Source: a virus
DNA length: 20,496 nt
IMG/VR virus record: IMGVR_UViG_3300031784_000240
Span: 1 to 20,496 of that record
Strand: one strand, 5' to 3'
Positions within the stretch are counted from its first letter, which is position 1; every line of letters starts with the position of its first letter. The translations under genes and the position numbers were made by a program. Positions 1 through 6,976 of this stretch are shown here, piece by piece. Under the pieces are notes generated by a model. That model searched no databases, was not told the origin of the DNA, and saw only the letters and a program-made list of their open reading frames with translations.

Positions 1-126
1 GTTCATGGACTCGAGGATATTAAAACTTCCAACAAGACCAAGCATATTGCGCTCAACATTCAACGATTTGTTGAGAAGCGTAAACTCACGCAGTTCGTAA
101 TGGCCGGCCTGTTTAATATTAGACAT
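1..126 (-). CDS. Partial virion structural protein, N-terminus only
   Basis: The first 42 codons of a gene that runs off the left edge, starting with ATG at 126-124. The start overlaps the end of the gp53 homologue by a few bases, so it is the next gene of the same minus-strand operon. The visible N-terminus begins MSNIKQAGHYELREFTLLN and continues with a hydrophobic/polar alternation ending near LVGSFNILESMN. Similar openings occur in hub or wedge structural proteins next to gp53 in marine T4-like phages (from memory), so a virion structural role is likely. Too little is visible to name the gene. Confidence 0.6.
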   Translation of the reverse strand, partial: MSNIKQAGHYELREFTLLNKSLNVERNMLGLVGSFNILESMN

Positions 127-919
127 TCATTAGACTCTTTAGATCTTTCTCAACGCGTTGCGCATAGTCAGCATTAATAAGAAAAATAGTTCTACGATTT
201 TCATTTTCTTGTGATTCGTATTCATACACTCTCACAGGAGTCCATTCACCTGTAACTACATCACCGAGACGATAAGTGTCATACGATATTTTAATAGTCG
301 GATCAGCATTCTTTGTGCAATACACGACGTTTGTATCGATTAAAGTACTGGACAAAAACGTATCTACATTTAAAGCCAATGAATGTGTGATAGTGCTATT
401 CGTAGTTGTCGTGATATTAATCGCTGTACCATTTCTTGCATTTGTCGCAGATGTTGCAAGTTTAATAATGTTTGAATTTACTCGAATGATATAGTATGTT
501 GTGTTATTCGCGAGGCCACCAATCACTGGACTTCCAGTGTAAATAACTGGATCCGTCGTTTTAAATCCATGAGCAGTTGATGTAATACGATTAGAAGATA
601 CATTAACTTTATCACCAGCAAAAGAGATTGAATGGGCGTATTTCTTGCGAATCGTCGACTCAAACTTTTCGTTGGAGAGAGGCCACTGCGTGTAAGGATC
701 AATAATGTTATTTGCTAAATATATCATCCATACTTTATTTACATCGCCGTAATATAGCTGTGCGATATCTTCTGCTCTATCGTCATTCGTTACTGTGTAC
801 GGTAAGAATAAATACGGATCGGCTTGAAGTTTTTCTGCAACCTTTACACGACGTGTAATATCGGTTACTGATACACCATTGTACTCTATCTTTGGGAAGT
901 AACGGAAATACTTAGCCAT
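119..919 (-). CDS. 53: Baseplate wedge protein, gp53-like
   Basis: 266 residues. The N-terminal about 100 residues (MAKYFRYFPKIEYNG, then VKVAEKLQADPYLFLPYTV, then DIAQLYYGDVNKVWMIYLAN) match the gp53 baseplate wedge family: a short tail-associated domain with a LysM-like LYYGD/VWMIYLANNIIDPY core. The middle (about 100-180) is Thr/Asn/Ser-rich and looks like a small inserted beta domain (ITSTAHGFKTTDPVIYTG...TYYIIRVNSNIIKLATS), as seen in many phage surface proteins. The C-terminus returns to conserved sequence ending YAQRVEKDLKSLMN. The protein would join wedges at the vertices of the baseplate. Its ATG overlaps the stop of the gp48 homologue by one base, which suggests coupled translation. 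T4 gp53 is about 196 residues, so the inserted domain explains the extra length. Confidence 0.82.
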   Translation of the reverse strand: MAKYFRYFPKIEYNGVSVTDITRRVKVAEKLQADPYLFLPYTVTNDDRAEDIAQLYYGDVNKVWMIYLANNIIDPYTQWPLSNEKFESTIRKKYAHSISFAGDKVNVSSNRITSTAHGFKTTDPVIYTGSPVIGGLANNTTYYIIRVNSNIIKLATSATNARNGTAINITTTTNSTITHSLALNVDTFLSSTLIDTNVVYCTKNADPTIKISYDTYRLGDVVTGEWTPVRVYEYESQENENRRTIFLINADYAQRVEKDLKSLMNV

Positions 920-1803
920 TATACGTAATCCTCTTGAGTGTGAATCTCGGATTCAATGATCGTAACTGCTAAGTTTACCATTGCTGGACGGGAACCGGTT
1001 GGACCTTTGTTCACTACGACGTGTCCTTGAGGTGTGTAATCGACTGTCACGTTTGATATCATCGCAGTTTTAAATAATGGGAAGTAATTTTGATCGAGGC
1101 CAACGAAGAATACATCAACCATATTTGGATAATTCAGTAGAGCTCGGCTGAGAACATTCGACTGAGTGCCTTCAACACCGCCATAGGAAGGCAATGACGC
1201 CGATTTAAATCTTTTTACAATATTGCGGATTTGTTCAGATTCTGTTTCATTATTCGGAATCATTGTCCATTCAAACGTATATTGCTTCAGGGCGATACCG
1301 TTAAATACAAGAGCTTGGTGAGGGTTAACTGCAGTACCTGTTCCAACAGATATACCTTGCTCAATCTCTGATCCACCAATTGATGTTAACCCAGCACGAG
1401 CTGCAAACGTTGCGAATGATGCTAATCCACTGGCAGTTGCATTTCGAGGATCAAGAGCGCCTCCACCTGTTAGTTTGCCAATAGCATCAGTTGCTGCGCC
1501 AATTAAACCTTGATCAGAACCCATTGCAGCGGCTACGTCAACAACTGCAGCACCAGTGATTCCAAGTTCACGACCCATCACGTCTGGGCTTGTTATGTCC
1601 TGAATAGTCTTTGGCAATGGAAGAGCGATTGAGCCATTCGACACAGTAGCCGTGCCACCCGCTGGTCTAGGACTGTAGTTTTTAAAGTTAAAGATCATTG
1701 CATGGGAAGTAACTTCCGAAGGATACCTCAGAAGCGCTGAAGCAACATTTGATGCGCTTCTGTTTCTGCTAATAACATCTTGTGCTGGTCTGACGAATGC
1801 CAT
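919..1803 (-). CDS. 48: Baseplate tail-tube cap, gp48-like
   Basis: 294 residues. The C-terminal half carries the recognisable part: NPHQALVFNGIALKQYTFEW, then IPNNETESEQIRNIVKRFK, then YPNMVDVFFVG...FKTAMISNVTVDYTPQG. This is the gp48/gp54 tube-cap pattern, distantly related to the tail-tube fold. The N-terminal half is Ala/Gly-rich with little predicted structure. In T4, gp48 sits on the central hub and, with gp54, starts tail-tube polymerisation. It is the first gene of the leftward late operon: an exact TATAAATA lies 34-41 bases upstream and an AGGA ribosome-binding site precedes the ATG. T4 gp48 is about 360 residues, so this homologue is somewhat shorter. Confidence 0.8.
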   Translation of the reverse strand: MAFVRPAQDVISRNRSASNVASALLRYPSEVTSHAMIFNFKNYSPRPAGGTATVSNGSIALPLPKTIQDITSPDVMGRELGITGAAVVDVAAAMGSDQGLIGAATDAIGKLTGGGALDPRNATASGLASFATFAARAGLTSIGGSEIEQGISVGTGTAVNPHQALVFNGIALKQYTFEWTMIPNNETESEQIRNIVKRFKSASLPSYGGVEGTQSNVLSRALLNYPNMVDVFFVGLDQNYFPLFKTAMISNVTVDYTPQGHVVVNKGPTGSRPAMVNLAVTIIESEIHTQEDYV

Positions 1804-1812
1804 GAAGTATCC

Positions 1813-1820
1813 TATAAATA
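1813..1820 (+). promoter_or_regulatory. T4-type late promoter (rightward)
   Basis: Exact TATAAATA, the T4 late promoter -10 element recognised by gp55-programmed polymerase, 34 bases before the gp4 start codon. A mirror copy lies on the other strand 16 bases away. It should start the rightward gp4-to-tape-measure operon. The window also encodes a gp33-type late co-activator, consistent with T4-style late transcription. Confidence 0.75.
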
Positions 1821-1836
1821 CGTAGGTAGTTTAAGA

Positions 1837-1844
1837 TATTTATA
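1837..1844 (-). promoter_or_regulatory. T4-type late promoter (leftward)
   Basis: Exact TATAAATA on the minus strand, 34 bases before the gp48 start codon at 1803. Together with the rightward copy it makes a compact 50-base divergent late control region in which each promoter lies inside the leader of the other operon. Confidence 0.75.
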
Positions 1845-1853
1845 TGGACATTC

Positions 1854-2312
1854 ATGGCGTATTACCAAGGCAGATTCAAACCAAAGAATCCACAGAAATA
1901 CAAGGGTGATCCGACTAACGTCATATACAGATCTGGTTGGGAACTTAAGTTATTTAATTACCTCGATGAACACCCAAACGTAATCAAGTGGGGAAGCGAG
2001 GAATTGGTCATTCCATATAAGAGCCCGATTGATGGCCGATGGCACAGATACTTTCCCGACGTCTATGTAGAACAGATAAATATAGATGGTACTAAACAAA
2101 CGATATTAATTGAAGTAAAACCGGAAGCACAAACGATTCCTCCGAGTCAGAACAAAAAACTGACGCCAACGGGAAAAGTGAGCAGGAAGTATTTGAACGA
2201 AGTTATGACATATGGCGTGAACGACGCGAAATGGAAAGCAGCTCAAGAATTCTGTGCAGATCGAGGTTGGAACTTCTTAATCATGACTGAAAAGCATCTA
2301 TTCGGAAAGTAA
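1854..2312 (+). CDS. 4: Head completion nuclease-like protein, gp4
   Basis: 152 residues, the size of T4 gp4 (about 150; also called 50/65). MAYYQGRFKPKNPQKYKGDP, then IYRSGWELKLFNYLDEHPNV, then WGSEELVIPYKSPIDGRWHRYFPDVYV, then ILIEVKPEAQ. This is the gp4 head-completion family, which has a TnsA-like PD-(D/E)xK nuclease layout. The likely active-site set is E30, D69 and E87-x-K89. In T4 the protein is needed to finish DNA-filled heads before the tail joins. It is the first gene of the rightward late operon, next to gp53/gp48 as in the T4 53/4 neighbourhood but on the opposite strand. I chose the ATG at 1854 because the protein begins with the family's usual N-terminus there. Confidence 0.88.
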   Translation: MAYYQGRFKPKNPQKYKGDPTNVIYRSGWELKLFNYLDEHPNVIKWGSEELVIPYKSPIDGRWHRYFPDVYVEQINIDGTKQTILIEVKPEAQTIPPSQNKKLTPTGKVSRKYLNEVMTYGVNDAKWKAAQEFCADRGWNFLIMTEKHLFGK

Positions 2313-2313
2313 C

Positions 2314-2904
2314 ATGGCGATTATATTTGATACAGTCTTAACAAAGGGTATTCGAGCTGGCCAAATGCCGGCACGAACCGAGGCTGCACGCCAGTGGTAT
2401 CGAGACACTGCTCAGAGTTATAGACGTATCGATGAAAAGACCCTTATGAAAGGTGATGCTGAGAGACTCACAGTAAAGCCTTTAGTTGGTCAGATGTATA
2501 TGTATTACTACGATCCGAAGCATAAAGCAACTCTTCCTTATTACGATAGATTTCCATTAGTGTTCCCATACCGTAAAGTGCCAGGTGGATTCATGGGGCT
2601 TAACCTACACTATCTTCCATATATCTATCGTGCTAAACTTATGGATGCTCTATATGACGTTGCAAACAACGATAAGTTTGATGAAACAACTAAGCTGAAG
2701 TTGAACTATAATATCCTAAGCAGTTCATCAAAGTTCAAATATTTTGCACCTTGTGTTAAGCACTATTTAACAGAACAATTACGTAGCCGATTCTTGTATG
2801 TGTATCCATCAGAGTGGGACATCGCTCTATTTCTTCCAACGGAAAGATTCCAAGGCGCGACAAAGCAAAAAGTCTGGCAAGACTCAAAGAAACTCATAGT
2901 ATAA
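2314..2904 (+). CDS. Conserved T4-like structural-cluster protein, unknown function
   Basis: 196 residues, starting two bases after the gp4 stop, so co-translated. It has no signal peptide and no membrane segment. Its most distinctive stretch is about 70-120 (VGQMYMYYYDPKH, YYDRFPLVFPYRK, GFMGLNLHYLPYIYRAKLMDAL), followed by FAPCVKHYLTEQLRSRFLYV and EWDIALFLPTERFQGATKQKVW. I recall this YDRFPLV/GLNLHYLP pattern in structural blocks of cyanophage-like T4 relatives, where it is annotated as hypothetical or virion-associated. It is not gp2, which has a different length and sequence. Its position between gp4 and a tube protein suggests a morphogenesis role; this is inference. Confidence 0.72.
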   Translation: MAIIFDTVLTKGIRAGQMPARTEAARQWYRDTAQSYRRIDEKTLMKGDAERLTVKPLVGQMYMYYYDPKHKATLPYYDRFPLVFPYRKVPGGFMGLNLHYLPYIYRAKLMDALYDVANNDKFDETTKLKLNYNILSSSSKFKYFAPCVKHYLTEQLRSRFLYVYPSEWDIALFLPTERFQGATKQKVWQDSKKLIV

Positions 2905-2913
2905 GGCCGCACG

Positions 2914-3666
2914 ATGGTATTCAATATCAACGATTTTAAAGCACATGTTGGCAACAGAGGGTTGGCGAAAAACAACCTGTTCTATTGTGCTATTACTATC
3001 CCAACTACTTTGAGTAATACTGTTGGGTCTACCATCACTTCAAATGAACTTACGTTCTTTTGTAAGTCTGCTCAGATTCCATCATTTGATCTAACGACAG
3101 TATCGTTTAGACAACACGGTTATGGCAAAGAGTTCAAGAGACCAATGGACTTCAATACTTCTTCATTACCGCTGATTTTTATGGTCGATGCTGAATTCGG
3201 TGTTATGAAGTACTTCCATAAGTGGATGCAGTCTATCTTCAACTTTAACACTGGTACAGTTGCTGCAGAAGACGTATATCGTAAACTGCCAAATGAATTT
3301 GAGTATCGCGATAACTATGCTGCAAGAATTGAACTGTATGTATTCTCTGCGAACGATGTGCAAAAAGTCTATAAGTACACGTTTGATAAAGCTTATCCGG
3401 TATCAATTGGTACTGTCGATATGTCATGGGAAAATCAAAGTGACGTGATGTCTTTACCAGTTAACTTTGAATATGACTCACTCACTCTTGAAACTATTGA
3501 ATACGCGTCAATTGCACCTGATCTAGATCGTCAAAATGGATTGATTTCATACATCAGCGCAATTAATGGAATCGGTCAAGCGATTAACCAGATACAGCGC
3601 CCACAAAATATTCAAGACATTATTCTTTCATACACAAACATCAACACCATCCTCGGTGCATTATAA
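2914..3666 (+). CDS. 54: Baseplate tail-tube initiator / gp19-fold tube protein
   Basis: 250 residues. The opening (FNINDFKAHVGNRGLAKNNL) and the middle (ELTFFCKSAQIPSFDLTTVS, FKRPMDFNTSSLPLIFMVDAEFGVMKYFHKW) follow the phage T4 gp19 tail-tube family layout. In that layout 'FLCKAAxLP' leads into a beta strand and the 'F..W' pair marks the end of the first sheet. The later DVQKVYKYTFDKAYPVSIGTVDMSW segment completes the fold. The length and the place before a gp26-like gene fit gp54, the baseplate protein that starts tube polymerisation, better than the main tube gp19 (about 163 residues). Confidence is higher for the fold than for the name. Confidence 0.7.
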   Translation: MVFNINDFKAHVGNRGLAKNNLFYCAITIPTTLSNTVGSTITSNELTFFCKSAQIPSFDLTTVSFRQHGYGKEFKRPMDFNTSSLPLIFMVDAEFGVMKYFHKWMQSIFNFNTGTVAAEDVYRKLPNEFEYRDNYAARIELYVFSANDVQKVYKYTFDKAYPVSIGTVDMSWENQSDVMSLPVNFEYDSLTLETIEYASIAPDLDRQNGLISYISAINGIGQAINQIQRPQNIQDIILSYTNINTILGAL

Positions 3667-3678
3667 TGGAGTTACACT

Positions 3679-4389
3679 ATGGGTTTACCTAAGATTGATT
3701 TACCACTTTTCGAATTGGTTCAACCTTCAACTGGAAAGAAAGTCAAGTACCGTCCTTTTACAGTAAAAGAAGAAAAGATTCTCTTAACTGCTCAAGAATC
3801 AAAGGACATTGACCAAATCATCCTTGCGATAAAACAGATCATTGGCAACTGCTTTACCGGAGTTGATCCGGAGACGCTACCAATGTTTGATCTCGAGTAT
3901 ATGCTAGTTAATATTCGAGCAAAATCGGTAGATAACGTAATTAGATTCTCTATCACTGATCCAGACACAAAAGAAAAGGTTGATCTTTCTCTTAATGTAA
4001 ATGATATCACTATAAAGCATAAGGAAGGTCATACAAACAAAATTCAATTGAACGATGACTACATTCTTATTATGCGGTATCTAACAGTAAATGAATTAAG
4101 AGAGATTGCAAACAAGTCAAATGAAATGACTCAATTGAAACTTTTCAATATCTTTATCAAATGTATTGATGCGCTTGTATCAACTACATCAGATGAAGTT
4201 TTTAAATTTTCAGATTTCACAGAAAAAGAAGTGAATGAATTTATTGAAAGTCTTGATACCTCAGCGACAAACAAGATTAAAAACTTCTTCGATACTGCTC
4301 CAGTGTTGAGATTCGAGGTACCTTATAAAACATCTGATGGTGTGCAAAAGACTTTTGTTATGGAAGGTGTAGAAAGTTTTTTTATCTAA
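3679..4389 (+). CDS. 26: Baseplate hub assembly protein, gp26-like
   Basis: 236 residues. The start GLPKIDLPLFELVQPSTGKKVKYRPFTVKEEKILLTAQES matches the T4 base-plate protein family that includes gp26 (about 208 residues). Typical features are 'P.Y.L.LPS.gk.v.yRPFLVKEEK.LL.A' and a helical middle with DLEYMLVNIRAKSV. In T4, gp26 and gp51 help to assemble the central hub around the tape-measure protein. The position fits: a 54-residue ORF overlaps its stop (TAATG) and the tape-measure-like gene follows. The ribosome-binding site is GGAG, seven bases upstream of the ATG. This arrangement resembles the chaperone pair before tape-measure genes in other tailed phages. Confidence 0.8.
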   Translation: MGLPKIDLPLFELVQPSTGKKVKYRPFTVKEEKILLTAQESKDIDQIILAIKQIIGNCFTGVDPETLPMFDLEYMLVNIRAKSVDNVIRFSITDPDTKEKVDLSLNVNDITIKHKEGHTNKIQLNDDYILIMRYLTVNELREIANKSNEMTQLKLFNIFIKCIDALVSTTSDEVFKFSDFTEKEVNEFIESLDTSATNKIKNFFDTAPVLRFEVPYKTSDGVQKTFVMEGVESFFI

Positions 4390-4553
4390 TGGTCTCCCAC
4401 AATAGTCTGGGTTTGTATTATAAGAATATGTTCGCTTTAGTTCAAATTCATAAATATAATCTAGATACAATCGAAAATATGATACCATATGAGAGAGACC
4501 TCTACATCGAAATGTTAGCAGACTTGATTAAAGAGTCCAAACAAAAGGCATAA
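4389..4553 (+). CDS. Small overlapping ORF, candidate tape-measure chaperone partner (gp51 position)
   Basis: 54 residues, ATG at 4389 overlapping the gp26 stop as TAATG, so translated by re-initiation. The product runs MVSHNSLGLYYKNMFALVQI and continues with a helical LDTIENMIPYERDLYIEMLADLIKES core. The P-Y/W-E-R-D/E-hydrophobic pattern (IPYERDLYIEML) is common in short C-terminal partners of tail assembly chaperones, such as the second product after lambda gpG. It sits where gene 51 lies in T4, but T4 gp51 is about 250 residues and I see no clear similarity to it, so no symbol is given. The stop is followed by the tape-measure start two bases later. Confidence 0.72.
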   Translation: MVSHNSLGLYYKNMFALVQIHKYNLDTIENMIPYERDLYIEMLADLIKESKQKA

Positions 4554-4555
4554 CA

Positions 4556-6514
4556 ATGGTAACCACTACCACCGTACAAGTTGATCTCACCCCATTGATG
4601 GGAGTGCTTAATAGTATTAACGCCTCGATGGTCAATCAAACATCGGCGATTGAAAACCTTGTTGGTATCACTGAGGAGTCGATTGAAGATCAAAACCGAA
4701 GCGCAGCGTTTGGTCGTTCATCAAATATATTAAATACACTTTTTAGCGGAGTTCAGGCTGCCGGCGCAGGAATAGGATCTGCTGCCGGCGGAATCGGTGC
4801 TGGTGCGAGTGGCATCGGAGGAGGCATAGGAAGTGCACTAAGTGGCCTTGGCGCTGGTCTTGGTGGTGCTGCCTCTGGTATCGGTATGGGTGTCGGCGCT
4901 GCAGGCTTGGGTATCGGAGCATTGTTGGCAGGAGGCGGTTATTTCCTTGAGGCTTTAGAAAATTTTGATGGTGAAAAGGTTAAGGACAATGTTCTTGAAC
5001 TTCTTACTATTTCGGAATCCTTTACCGGCGGCATGCTTCAGTTCTTTGCTGAAGGCGGAGCATTTGCTGCAGCAATGACTGGTATTGGTATTGGCTTAGC
5101 TGCTTTTGGTGCTGGTAGTGCAATTGCTGGATTGAGCGATGCTCTCACAAAATACTTTGGTGTAGAAGACTGGGCTGATTCAGTCAAGAACAATGTCGTT
5201 ACATTAATGTCCATTGCAGATAGTGTCGGTGGCCAAATCACATTTTTTGCAGGCGGAGCTACGTTCTTAGCTGCTATGACTGGTATTGGTCTAGGTCTCG
5301 GTGTGTTTGGGGCTGGTAGTGCAATTGCTGGAATTGGTGAAGCTCTTGCCCGCTTCGGCGGTGGAGAAGAGTGGTCTCAAAATATTAAGAATAACGTAAT
5401 CACTTTGATGTCGATCGCAGATGATCTAGGTGGAGCCGGGGCGTTTATTGGCGATAGTGCTACGTTCTTATTAGCAATGACGGGCATCGCTGGAGGTTTG
5501 GCTCTATTTGGTGCAGGATCTGCTATCACTGGACTGAGTGAACTCTTGACTCGCGATGACTGGGCACAAAAGATCAAAGATGATGTTAACACATTAATGT
5601 CAATCGAAGATTCTCTTGGTGGTAAAGCCGAGATGTTTGGAGAAACCGGAACATTTATGACTGCGATGACTGGTATTGGAGCCGGACTTGCGGTGTTTGG
5701 TGCTGGTAGTGCAATCACTGGATTGTCGGCGCTAATCAATAATGAAGACTGGGCATTAAAGATTAAGAGCGATGTATTAGCTCTTCTATCAATTGGCGAT
5801 TCTATTCCTGGCGATGATACATTCGCAGAAGGTAGTGGTAAGTTCTTCCTTGCGATGTCTGGTATTGCTGCCGGGCTTGCTGCGTTTTCTGCTGGCCAGT
5901 TTGTTGGCACATTAGAAAACGCAGTAACATCTGTTCTATCGTTCTTTACCGGTGCTGAGAATCCATTTGATCAATTGATGAGATTAGCCGATAACGCTGA
6001 TGAACTCATGACTGGCGCAACAGCACTTGAAAAAATAACTGATGCACTGAATGCTTTTGCTGGAATTAAAATATCAAGTATGAACATTGATTTTGAGCAA
6101 CTTGCTACAGATTTAGGAAAAGCAGTTCCATTTTTAGATGCTTTAGCTAATGGCGGAGAAGTAGAAGGATCCGATGGTTGGCTGAGTAGCCCTATAGTAT
6201 TCCCTAAAGGTATTCTTGATCCAACACTTAGATTAGGTGAAATGGTTGATGCCATTTCAAAGGTAAACTATGTGTTAGGTCAAACTACAGAAATGCCAAT
6301 TAGGACTAGACCGGTGGCAGAAATTACCTCGCCAGTCGTACCGCAAGAAGCAGCAGTTAACAGTACGGGCACGACTGTTGCTCCGGCAATAGTAGATAAT
6401 AGAACTACAGTAGGCCCAACGAATAACGTTACAAATACTACTATTGTAACGACGACGAATGCATCAAGCGCTTTGAGTTCCTATAGCCAGTTTCAATTAA
6501 ACGGTGTTCAGTAA
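4556..6514 (+). CDS. Tape-measure / central hub protein, gp29-like
   Basis: 652 residues. A short helical N-terminus (VQVDLTPLMGVLNSINASMV) is followed by about 60 residues of Gly/Ala-rich hydrophobic sequence (about 65-130), then a tandem region of AMTGIG-x-GLA-x-FGAGSAI units with a W-x-x-x-IK-x-x-V-x-x-LMSI half between them. The C-terminus is Thr/Asn-rich (VDNRTTVGPTNNVTN...YSQFQLNG), a common end for phage tape-measure proteins. T4 gp29 is about 590 residues and is both tape measure and hub subunit. Position after the gp26-like gene and the small partner supports this call. The hydrophobic units suggest membrane contact during DNA entry. The 3' end overlaps the convergent gene by seven bases. 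Confidence 0.72.
   Translation: MVTTTTVQVDLTPLMGVLNSINASMVNQTSAIENLVGITEESIEDQNRSAAFGRSSNILNTLFSGVQAAGAGIGSAAGGIGAGASGIGGGIGSALSGLGAGLGGAASGIGMGVGAAGLGIGALLAGGGYFLEALENFDGEKVKDNVLELLTISESFTGGMLQFFAEGGAFAAAMTGIGIGLAAFGAGSAIAGLSDALTKYFGVEDWADSVKNNVVTLMSIADSVGGQITFFAGGATFLAAMTGIGLGLGVFGAGSAIAGIGEALARFGGGEEWSQNIKNNVITLMSIADDLGGAGAFIGDSATFLLAMTGIAGGLALFGAGSAITGLSELLTRDDWAQKIKDDVNTLMSIEDSLGGKAEMFGETGTFMTAMTGIGAGLAVFGAGSAITGLSALINNEDWALKIKSDVLALLSIGDSIPGDDTFAEGSGKFFLAMSGIAAGLAAFSAGQFVGTLENAVTSVLSFFTGAENPFDQLMRLADNADELMTGATALEKITDALNAFAGIKISSMNIDFEQLATDLGKAVPFLDALANGGEVEGSDGWLSSPIVFPKGILDPTLRLGEMVDAISKVNYVLGQTTEMPIRTRPVAEITSPVVPQEAAVNSTGTTVAPAIVDNRTTVGPTNNVTNTTIVTTTNASSALSSYSQFQLNGVQ
4930..5930 (+). 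repeat. Degenerate 63-67-residue tandem repeats in the tape-measure gene
   Basis: The A-M-T/S-G-I motif recurs with its Ala codon at 5072, 5273, 5474, 5663 and 5852. The spacings are 201, 201, 189 and 189 bases, that is 67, 67, 63 and 63 codons. Each unit holds a hydrophobic GIGxGLAxFGAGSAI helix pair, a D/E-D/E-W-x-x-x-I/V-K amphipathic turn and an LMSI-x-D segment. A diverged first half-unit precedes them from about 4930. The period is even and all units stay in frame, so duplication within the gene is the likely origin. Confidence 0.8.
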
Positions 6515-6930
6515 ATTAGCTGATAAAGACCCCAGCAAATCACACCAATAATAATCCAACCAACTATTGGCGAACCTGATGCTTGAGCTGACTGTTGTTT
6601 TGAGGTCGCACTCGGCTTGCGTTTCGTTACACGTCTTTTCTTATTCGCACCGAACAAATTTGCCCAGAATTTAGCGCTTTGTTTTTGTTGTCTTTTTCTT
6701 TCTTGTTCAGCGCTAGCTGTTGAATAGACAGTTTTTCTATGTGTAAAACCAGCGCCATCTCTCCAAGTTTGTGTAATCTTGTTTCCGGTCTTTGAGTTAT
6801 TGCTGTAAGTGGTTCTAAACTGTTTACTGCCGGTTGAATTCGAATTTGTTATCGAACCATTGGTATTATTAATAGTCTGAGACCGCCGCGAATTTGCGCC
6901 AGTCTTCTTTGAAGTTCTTTTATATCCCAT
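6508..6930 (-). CDS. Basic Ser/Asn-rich protein with C-terminal membrane anchor, unknown function
   Basis: 140 residues. The first about 70 are strongly basic and rich in Ser, Thr and Asn (MGYKRTSKKTGANSRRSQTI). Next comes a WRDGAGFTHRKTVY segment, a Gln/Lys-rich stretch (EQERKRQQKQSAKFWANLFG), and one membrane segment at the end (about 121-139, IVGWIIIGVICWGLYQLIY). I recall proteins of this style in many T4-like marine phages but no assigned role. An AGGAGG ribosome-binding site lies six bases before the ATG, directly after the hairpin that follows gp32, so it is probably the last gene of the gp32 transcript. Confidence 0.75.
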   Translation of the reverse strand: MGYKRTSKKTGANSRRSQTINNTNGSITNSNSTGSKQFRTTYSNNSKTGNKITQTWRDGAGFTHRKTVYSTASAEQERKRQQKQSAKFWANLFGANKKRRVTKRKPSATSKQQSAQASGSPIVGWIIIGVICWGLYQLIY

Positions 6931-6943
6931 ATTATCCTCCTAT

Positions 6944-6971
6944 GAAGAAGGAGCCCGAAGGCTCCTTCTTT
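6944..6971 (-). terminator. C(UUCG)G hairpin after gp32
   Basis: An 11-pair perfect stem (6945-6955 with 6960-6970) starts six bases past the gp32 stop. On the minus strand the loop is TTCG closed by C-G, the very stable C(UUCG)G tetraloop common in T4 intergenic regions, including after T4 gene 32. The minus-strand tail is TTCTTC rather than a T run, so it may protect or attenuate the gp32 message rather than terminate fully. On the plus strand the same stem ends in TTCTTTT and could terminate rightward transcripts from the tape-measure gene. Confidence 0.7.
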
Positions 6972-6976
6972 TAGAC

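Noticed and set aside
5377-5910. 177-codon open frame on the minus strand
   Set aside because: Antisense of the Gly/Ala-rich repeats of the tape-measure gene; Pro/Ala-rich product with no start signal.
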